A stretch of 64,000 nt of DNA. Origin: Undaria pinnatifida. Its lineage: Eukaryota; Sar; Phaeophyceae; Laminariales; Alariaceae. Within the stretch, counting starts at the first letter, position 1; every line of letters begins with the position of its first letter. The stretch is from assembly GCA_012845835.1 (NCBI GenBank), contig JABAKD010000007.1:11019511-11083510 (forward strand), written 5' to 3'. A program made the translations under genes and the position numbers. The notes beneath the pieces are model-generated. The model was not told the DNA's origin and made no database searches. It saw nothing but the letters and a program-made list of their open reading frames with translations. Positions 56,483-64,000 of the stretch are shown piece by piece.

Positions 56483-57374
56483 GTGAGTGGCTTGTTTACT
56501 TGTTGGCGGTTCCCACTATTAGAAGGCGTATGGTTTTGCTGTTTTCCGGGGTTATAAACTTGTTCGTTTCGTATGCATACGAATCAAGTTCTTGACAAAC
56601 GGTACGAGGCGAGTCCCGGCGTGTATGCCCAAAGTGTGGTAATGCCGTTGTGTACCACAAGTCTCCGGTGGGCATTGGTGGGCGTTAATTGATTGACGGG
56701 TGGGTACACATGCCTTTTCTCTAACGAGGGCAAAGTACCTTTGCTTTGGCAGGGTGCCACTGCCATGCGTGCCTGACTAATTATATACTTCATGTAGTCA
56801 ATTTGGATTTTTCGTCTCCCGTCTCGTATCCTTTTTCCACTACAATAACGCCATAACTATCATGCACGTCCAGGCTCGGCACCCTCTCACCCGTGCTCCG
56901 CACTCTCCACGCTTTTCTAGGCACGTTTTGGTTACAAGACAGAGCTCTTGGCGCCTTTGTCTCAAGGCAGAACGTTTTACCCCTACATGAACGACAGCAT
57001 CTTCGGGGCTGGGTTGAGCGAATTCGTTCGTTGTAATACCAGCTGTAGGGCAACCCTTCTTCGCGCTCCTTTATCGATACGTGGAGGATGCCCATGTCCA
57101 TACGAAGTATGAAAAAAGTCACTAACAGGTAAACCAGGGGAGCAGGCGGGTCGAAATGCCAGACGCCACACTCCAAGAACAATATGAAAAACACATCGGC
57201 CCGTTGGGATTTCCGTACGCATTGAGAAATGGTGTTTTCTTATATTCTTTCGTTAGGTGTTTTTAGTATGTCCCCTCTGTCGGAGATCTCCAAAATAGGA
57301 ATGTGACGTCCGGAAAAAAATATCACGCTCCCCTCGGTAAATACGAAATGCGGGCCATTGTTTTTTTTTCGCAG

Positions 57375-57653
57375 GAGGGCTCAGAAATGGGCGTCATTTC
57401 TGCACCTTGGGGTCCACATGCTCGAAATTGCCTCAACACAGCGCGTGGAGTCTGCAAACAGTGGAATGAAGCAGGTCTTGAGGAGGTCAGGGACTTTGGT
57501 AAATGTTGATCAGGCGATCATCAGCAAGGTTCAAGATGATACAATCAAGACCATCTGGTGGCGTTCAGTCTTCAAGGTATTCTTCTCGCCTCGCAGAAAG
57601 TTGACCTCACTCGGAATTGTCGGCCCCTACACGTCTATCATACGAAATACCAG
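57375..57653 (+). pseudogene. MULE exon with catalytic glutamate region
   Basis: The acceptor is a long T-run then CGCAG. ASTQRVESANSGMKQVL is the conserved third-residue block. The donor ACCAG|GTATGG ends the exon. The phase differs from the exon at 56294, so a further exon or a frame break must lie between 56483 and 57374. Confidence 0.85.
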
Positions 57654-58279
57654 GTATGGATCGTTTTACCATTGCGCTTGGATTATGCTGGGACGGAACT
57701 GGCCAGAAGCAAGTCGCGTGTCGTGAGCAGACGGGCGCGAAACGCGAACTGTCGCGAAACGCAAACGGCGTTTTCGTGGTTGTGGGTGTTTGTCATTGTA
57801 TCTCCCGAAGAACTAACAAAATTACCAGCAAATCCGCAAGTCAATGCGGCTTTGGCTGACACATAGCTCCACAACAACAACCATAATCAACCGTTGCCAA
57901 TTCAACAACAACAATCATACGCCCAGCCGGAAAGCGCCAATGATCATAAGAACGTAAATCACATGTGCTCGTATTCTGCTTCATATCTTACTGTTTATAT
58001 CACCAAAATCGATGCAAACATGCCCGGGCATCACAGGTGACGAAAAAATCCAGGGTTGTTCATGTCGGTATCCTTGCCCACGGCAGAAACAGGATGGGGC
58101 ATCCTTTGTAACGTCCCCATTAGAAAGCATAGATATCGTCCCAACATGCTGTCCCAACATGCTACGAAAAGAGTCGACCTGACGTTTCTTGTGTACATGT
58201 GCCAGCGTACTGGATGTAGTTTGTGCTGTGTCGTGCTTGGCAAAGGCGAGCAACCCGTGGCGGCCTCGACCGCGTGTCT

Positions 58280-58639
58280 CTCGGGGACGGGACCGCCGAG
58301 GGAAGCTTGAGGGACAGCACGGTCAAAAATTTCGGCTACGTCCGCCAGGCTCTGGAGCACGAGCAGTGCAGCACGTATGCCACAGGAGTGAGTAGTTTCG
58401 CTCTTAGTATCTACGAGACTCCCTGAGTGGATATCCCCGTTCATTTAGCATTCCCTCCATTCCCTCAGGATGGCCCGAAATTAAACACCTGAAGATCGTG
58501 TTTAGAGAGGGGAAAAGAGCATGCCCCGCTCCCCAAAAACATTGCGTCGACCACAAAAAACGTCATCAACTTGTTCGTTATTATGGTTTGAATGCACATC
58601 AAATGAAGTGTCTGCTCTGTTTGAACGTTGTGGTGGCAG
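58280..58639 (+). pseudogene. MULE candidate downstream exons
   Basis: One candidate ends at 58387 (STVKNFGYVRQALEHEQC, donor GGA|GTGAGT). Another is 58470-58639 after a clean CCCTCAG acceptor, with a Cys/His-rich segment (KRACPAPQKHCVDHKKRH, then KCLLC) ending GGCAG|GTGCTA. Their place in the transposase is by position and edges only. Confidence 0.5.
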
Positions 58640-59915
58640 GTGCTACCAAGAAAATCCATTCGCTTCCGGTGTTGTTACTGTTTATATACAAGTGTAGGAT
58701 CAACCCTTTACGGCGTCGTTTATGTCGTGTGCGTAGGTCTTCAACTCGCCACAATTTTTCTTTTGATACAACGGCAACAAGATTGTGCCCCGTGGCCACT
58801 TCTTACTATATGTCGTTACTAATACTAGTACGTGGTGCACGCCATTACGTATTTCTGTTCCTAGAAACGGGCCGGAAACATAGAAATGTGACGGGGGGAA
58901 ATCAAGGCGCCTATCCAGGGCGTTCTTCGGTGGTCCGGATTGGTTGCTCTCAATAGCGACGGACCTATGCTGCTGTTGCCAAATGTGGGGTCACTCATCC
59001 GCGTATTAACGTGTCCGCCCACAGAAAAAACTCTGCAGTGCATGCCCGCAGTACCGCGTCAATCTTGCTTCCAACTGTCGAGCCCCCTATATGCGCAGAG
59101 GTGTACATTCCCTGCTACCGGGACTTACCGGTGATCAACTCCGCCGGGAGGTACCTTCCACAAACGGAGAATTTTTGAGTACCCCCGACAAACGGATTGT
59201 TTTCTACTGAAGAAGGAGCACCAGCAGTATTGCCTCAACATATAGTCTTCACTCCTCTTGATTCGATCTTGTTGCGATTGACATTCACGCCGCACGTACG
59301 TGGTTCCACGCCACAGATATACTATAAACAATAACAAAATCTGGCAAAAACATTGCTATCACAAGTGAACACATTGAGGTTCGTTTGTTGATATGCAGTC
59401 ATACTTCTACTCACTTACAGAGGGCGGTTATCGGGGTAGGCTTGATCAAAATCGTGAAGCGCTCGTACTGTAGTGGTTGTACTATTCAAAGATGAACAAA
59501 AGAGTGATAGGTTCCGCGTCCGCAGGAACACCCGTAAATTAGTTGTTTTTATGCCCGGATACTGAAGTAATTCCCGGTGGGTAATTGAAATAATCGATAG
59601 TGTATTTTTACTCGTAGGTACCTCCCGCATACCTGGGTGACCCAGATCCCTGAAAATATGTACCAAGAAAGCGTTTCGGTTTTGTCGTCGGGCCACGTCC
59701 CGCACGATCGCCCACCGGACACTACGGCGAGCAAACCGCCAGTAATAGTTCATCTGTACAGCTTCCACACCAGTGGCAAGTGCCGTCTTTGTCGTTGCCA
59801 TGCTCTCGGTAACGTCTTCGTCTCTTTCCCCCCGGACTCATTCTATTTGGATGACAATCCATGTTGTCAGCACACGATGTCCGAGGTCGTCGGATGCCTG
59901 TGATATGCCGCCACC

Positions 59916-60629
59916 GTGGTCGCTACTGGCACCGGTATTGCGCGGTCCCTGCTTGGCGAGTTGAAAGAAGATTCTAGCAAGGAGAGGCTGCTGCATTATT
60001 TCGACGACAGGCCCGCCATCGGAAGCTCAACAACGTCCCCCGACCTCGACGACGCCACCATGGTCACTGGGACAGCAATTTATCATTTTGTGGATTTTGT
60101 CATTGGCCACGACATCTTCGGGCTGGTGCGAATCACACCAGGGCTAGGGGAAAACGACTATGGCCACCTCACTGCCTTGGATTCTGACGGCTTCTTCCTC
60201 TGCACGTGCCTCATGCTTCTGGTCGAAGGACTACCACGCCGTCATGGAGTACGGGCTATGGTGGGCGAGGGCGTCGGTTTTAACGATGCATGTGTGGCAC
60301 CCAGGTGGCGTACCAGCACGACCCCGTGGGCGATGGAGGCGCTCGCTGCGAAGCCTGCCAGGCTGACGTCAACAAGTGCTGCGAGCCCGCCACGGCGGCA
60401 CCCGGCCGGCACGGTTCCGTGCGCTTTCAACAGTGCGAAACAAAAAATCAAGTCGGCAGTGTATGCCAACTGCATCGACTTCGGGAAAAAAATGGCAGCA
60501 CTTGCATGGAAGATCAGCACGCTCGAGGGGACCACCCGCATGCTAGACAATCTTTACAGCTATGACAACGAACTCATCAGGACAGAAGTGCGGTATCAAA
60601 AGCACGTCTCCTCGCCTCGGGGTTTTTGA
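59916..60629 (+). pseudogene. MULE C-terminal exon with SWIM-type zinc finger
   Basis: A 237-codon frame. GHDIFGLVRITPGLGENDYG leads into LDSDGFFLCTC and GLPRRHGVRAM, the SWIM pattern CxC...GxPCxH with Arg in place of the last Cys. VGFNDACVAPRWR follows, as after SWIM in FAR1/MULE proteins. A helical C-terminus follows (YANCIDFGKKMAALAWK) and the frame stops at 60627. Confidence 0.82.
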
Positions 60630-60699
60630 GGATTTATGGACCGCCCCGCCAGCAGGGAAAACGAGTGTATTGCCCAGGCGAGAGGGGAGCAGGGCGCCA

Positions 60700-60990
60700 C
60701 ATCCGTGCAATACCCGTCGTTCGGGCGCAAGGGGGGGTGGAGGGGAAGAGGCATGCCGTGGGAGGGGCCGACGGAGGCTGGGTGTGGAAGAGGGGGGGGG
60801 CATGCCCTGGGAGAGGCCGAAGGAGGGAGGGGGGAGGAGAACAGCGAAAGGAGCTGCCAGGAACAGGAAGAGGCCCAACGAACGGGCTGGGGCGAAAGGG
60901 AGGGAGGGAGCGCCAGAAGAGGGGGGGGGGGTGAGGGGAGGGGCGGAGGGAGGGGCCAGGGGTGCCGAAGGGTCGAAGGAGGAGTCCCGC
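60700..60990. repeat. G/A-rich purine tract with short tandem repeat
   Basis: Nearly unbroken purines on the plus strand with many G-runs. GGCATGCC recurs at about 60751 and 60799, each followed by GTGGGAGGGGCCG/CTGGGAGAGGCCG. It could form triplex or quadruplex structures. Long frames here reflect composition. Confidence 0.82.
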
Positions 60991-62389
60991 ATGGAAAGAG
61001 TGGCACCGATCGAGAGGTGGGGCTAGGATGGGTGAGCTCACTCGGCAAGGCTACCCCCAGTAGCAACGCCCTCACTGGACGGCATGCGGGCACCTTGGCA
61101 GGCTCGAGCGGCGGAGGTCACCCGGCTGCAAAATACTTCAATCGACATCAGTCCGTGACGTTCGGCACGGACAGGTTTGGGAGGTCCTTTGCCCCTCTTC
61201 AAACCCTTGGCGACGTCACGAACATCAGCACTCCTGCAGTGGAGCCTGCACGATGTTTGAGTAGCCAAAAGGGCATGGCACCAGCCGTTACCAGAGGGGG
61301 TTTGATGCGGGCCCCTACCAGCCCAGAATTTTGTTGCAAGCTAGACGAAATGGTCAACTACCCCACTTCAGGCGAAGGGGCATAGACGACATATTACGTG
61401 CCGCCAGGCCCACGGTCACTACGAATCGTTTCGCTCAAGGCGTACGCGGTGTTGGTAAATGTAGACCCGCCCGCGTACCAGAGAACCCGCGGACAAAGCA
61501 GGAGACACGTCAGTACGTCTTGCCGTAACGGGCGGCGTAGAGCAGCATCTAGTCACGCTGCGTGGCGGCCGCCTGTACGTTAATATCCTTGAGTACTCTA
61601 TGTGCTTCTTTGCTTGCGCTGTTTGGTAGCCACTGCTGGCCGCTGCTATGATCTGTGTTTTCGTTAGCAGTAGAACTTGTGCTGGTTGTTGTCATCCAAC
61701 GGAGGTTTTAGACGGACGTGTGCGCCGTTGCGTTGTGATGTGATGCATTCCGCAAATCAGTATTATGTCTCCTTGCGCATGCGAAGCTCCGAGAGAGTGT
61801 TTTTTTTTTGTATTTCATGTCGTCGCCGTCCTTCGCGTGCGCGAGAGTAGTAGGTGGAGAGGAGTGGGAGAGGAGTGGGTGGCATCGTCGCCCCTTCCCG
61901 TGTTTTTTGGTGCAGTTATAATGGGTTATGCTATGTACCATTTTGCAGGTATGCTGGTGCAGTGGACGCCTACCGCAAGTGGCAGTGAAAGTGTGCAATA
62001 CAAAAAAAAACGATATTTACTACTTTCTACATATATTTATTTGTACATACGTTGTGGCCAAACCCTGCAGCAGGTGTCTTCAAGGGTGGTGCCGATGTTG
62101 CTCTCGCTCTTGCTTTTTCGAAGCCAACCACCTCATCCCTGCGCTGGTCGTGTTGTTGTACCATGCATCCGGCGATGTCATCCGGAAATATCTGTCTCTC
62201 TGTCTCGTTGACGCTGCACGGCAGCTGCTGTTGTACGATACAAAGTACATATTAGTAATAATGAAGTAGCTCAATCGGCATGCTTCGTATATAACGTATG
62301 AAAAGTGGTTTATATATTAATCAAGTTGAAATTCTACAAAGGCTGACAAAGTCATAAAAAAGGGGGACGGAGGAGACCCGCTTCAAACC
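60991..62389. other. no gene recognised (possible 3' exon of the MULE at 61020-61385)
   Basis: A frame open to 61385 has balanced composition after the G-rich tract, but no domain. The remainder has short frames only. Confidence 0.35.
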
Positions 62390-63170
62390 CCCTACCCACC
62401 CCCCCACCCCCCCCCCACCCCTTTTTGTTGTATCCTTTTCTTCGCTCTCACTCCCTCCCCCCCCGCCCGTTTGTGCCCCTTTTTATTCCTTCTTTTCCCC
62501 CCTCACCGTTTAAACAGAAATATGCGACATGCCTTCACACACACAAGAAGTATAGTATATTACTGCGGCCTTGTATACCCTCACCACAAACTCACTAACC
62601 CCCCCCTCCCCCCCGCGCTCCTTCCTCCCTCCCTCACTAGCCGATTGAACATAATTATGCATCAAGTCACAGGTTCGCCCTCCCCCGCTGCCTGACCAAT
62701 TAATATAATTCACCACAGGTTTACAAACATGAGAAGTATGTTATAACACTGCGACCTTGTATACCCCCGCGATTAACTGTTGGAACCCGCAATCCCTCCC
62801 CCCTTCCCCCCACCCCCTCCCCCCAACGATGAGACAGAAACGATGAAACAGAAAAGTATGCTATTACACTGTGACTTTGTTCATCCCCACGCCAATTTAT
62901 CCCCCCCCCCCCCCCCTAACCCCCATCAACTTATGGTTAAATAGAAAAACACTCGAGAAAATTGTGCCCTTTCCCCCCCCCCCCATCCTCAAGGTACAGG
63001 TTTACCCTCCTCCGCTGCCTGACCCATTTAACATATTTTGCCACACGTTTACACACATGAAACCTTGTATACCTTCGCGATAAATCTGTTGTAAGTCGCA
63101 CCCCCCCCCCTCGCCCCCAACGCCCCCTCCTTCCCCACCACCCGCACCATCGCCTAGCCCCCCCCCCCCC
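62390..63170 (+). repeat. C-rich modular tandem repeat (third module type) leading into R3
   Basis: Modules with a CCTTGTATACC landmark (near 62570, 62754, 63064), each following a CACATG or CACACACAAGAAGTAT-like segment, and separated by long C-runs (62397-62418, 62600-62612, 62795-62824, 62899-62916). TCCGCTGCCTGACC / CCCGCTGCCTGACC occurs at about 62680 and 63008. An R3 fragment (CACCACCCGCACCATCGCC) closes it at 63138-63158. Confidence 0.78.
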
Positions 63171-63174
63171 CCCC

Positions 63175-63382
63175 CGCCTCACCCGCTCTCTCTTGATCAA
63201 AACCAGGCCTCCGCGTCCTTCAAAACTCCGGCCTTCCCTCACCAGATATTTGACTTACAGGCTTCACTTGATAAACTGATGCATTACCTTTCACGAGTTT
63301 CATAGTTTCCGTGCACAGACTGACTAACATCACCCTGTTGACCCTGATAGCTACACGGTAGTTGCAAGTGGAGTCGCCGAAA
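63175..63382 (+). repeat. R2 repeat (+), 3' truncated
   Basis: TCTTGATCAAAACCAGG, TAAACTGATGCATTACC, CATCACCCTGTTGACCCTGA and GGAGTCGCCGA, then unrelated sequence. The central part of the unit is shortened. Confidence 0.83.
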
Positions 63383-63520
63383 CCTCCCACAGCTCATCAC
63401 ATGTCAACTGCCAACATGACGGGATCCAGCGGTCGCAGTGATGAAACAACTACGACTTCGTCCACATCAATGTACTAAGTGAGCAGACTACCTTTATATA
63501 CACACGCTTTCTTGTATAAT

Positions 63521-63562
63521 CCCCCCCCCTCCCCCCCCCCTCCCCCCCCCCTCCCCCCCCCC
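63521..63562. repeat. (C8-10 T)n run
   Basis: C-runs separated by single T residues. Similar C-runs pervade R2/R3. Confidence 0.9.
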
Positions 63563-64000
63563 GTTTTCTTGAACCGTAGCCTCACTCCGTATTTCAATTC
63601 AACCCACACCGTGTAGCGAAATAACTAATATACACATAGTCAAACTGTGGAGAGTAACGGTATTATAAGTGTATTATGATACCGCTACAACCCATAGTTG
63701 TCAAGGCTGGTTATTGCATGTTTATCTTCAGTGCCCAGATTAACGAGGAACTTGCCAAATCGAATTTCGATTTTTTTTTTATCGAATTGAATTTAATTTT
63801 CATCTGATTGGTCAAGAAATCAATCACCAAGCAGGCACTCTCAGAATTATTACGAAAAATTAAATTCAACGAAGAATCAAAAAAAGACTTTCTCGGTCGA
63901 ATTTAGTCGAAAATCGAAATTGAATATAGGGAGTTTGTGCACCTAGACATGGCCTGTTCTGTGTAAACGAAGCCGGCCACGCGAATTGGTGCCATATCGT
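63563..64000. other. no gene recognised; AT-rich with a short palindromic block
   Basis: From about 63745 the sequence is rich in ATTGAATTTA and TCGAAATTGAA motifs in both orientations, including TCGAT-(T)n-ATCGA near 63766-63785. No coding frame. Confidence 0.5.

Larger units (their letters stand above)
54393..60629 (+). pseudogene. Mutator-like (MULE) transposase gene, many exons, at least one in-frame stop
   Basis: A cut-and-paste transposase of the MuDR/FAR1 type. Exons are inferred from protein landmarks plus GT/AG edges. The N-terminal parts lie at 54393-54494 and 54523-54685. First catalytic Asp: HIDATF (exon about 54910-54958). Then YNYQLAPIVVVGREN to FKTFKELCGGG (55949-56099). Second Asp: VIFTDAD with FHTIENIRR (56294-56482). 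Glu: STQRVESANSGMK (57375-57653). Further candidate exons end at 58387 and 58639. SWIM-type finger: CTC then GLPRRHG (about 60195-60250), with Arg replacing one Cys. A TAG at 56025-56027 breaks the frame. No flanking TIRs were found. Confidence 0.82.

Noticed and set aside
60562-61041. Several overlapping 100-165-codon frames
   Set aside because: They result from the purine tract, which lacks stops on either strand.

Overview
The window looks like repeat-dense nuclear DNA of a eukaryote. It carries a split transposase gene with GT/AG-bounded exons, decayed Ty1/Copia and DIRS-like retrotransposons, tRNA-derived SINEs, a hAT-like element, an element with very long terminal inverted repeats, satellites and long poly-C/poly-G tracts. 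I see no bacterial-style operons, no rRNA or intact tRNA gene, and no host gene I would defend. The element mix (DIRS plus Copia plus intron-rich Mutator) fits a large repeat-rich genome such as a multicellular alga or an oomycete, but nothing here fixes the lineage.

Layout. 0.7-2.2 kb is a 376-bp satellite in four copies. 3.0-8.1 kb (copy A) and 19.06-26.2 kb (copy B) are two diverged copies of one roughly 3.2-kb sequence. A is broken by a 1.5-kb hAT-like element and a block I call R2. B is broken by a 2.9-kb element with about 860-bp terminal inverted repeats, by another R2 (itself holding a small TIR element) and by an R2 fragment. Each copy supplies the empty site for some of the other's insertions. 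Between and around them lie many modular C-rich blocks (R2, R3), three SINE copies of one family, and a broken Copia element (13.1-16.1 kb). 28.8-32.6 kb is a second Copia element with internal deletion. 35.1-38.4 kb and 41.7-47.6 kb are two DIRS-like elements of one family (gag-like, RT, RNase H, and in the second a tyrosine recombinase), in opposite orientations. 50.0-60.6 kb holds a Mutator-like (MULE) transposase gene in many exons with at least one in-frame stop. 62.4-63.6 kb is again C-rich modular repeat.

How it works together: nothing here forms a host pathway. The window is a layered record of transposition, with SINEs in R2/R3, a small TIR element in R2, R2 in the long repeat, and the long repeat broken by two DNA transposons. 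All coding parts appear decayed. The most informative features are the nested insertions with readable target sites and the C-rich modular family that turns up both alone, with a 9-bp target duplication, and as mirror-image ends of a larger unit. All alignments were made by eye; block boundaries given to the nearest ten bases are approximate.
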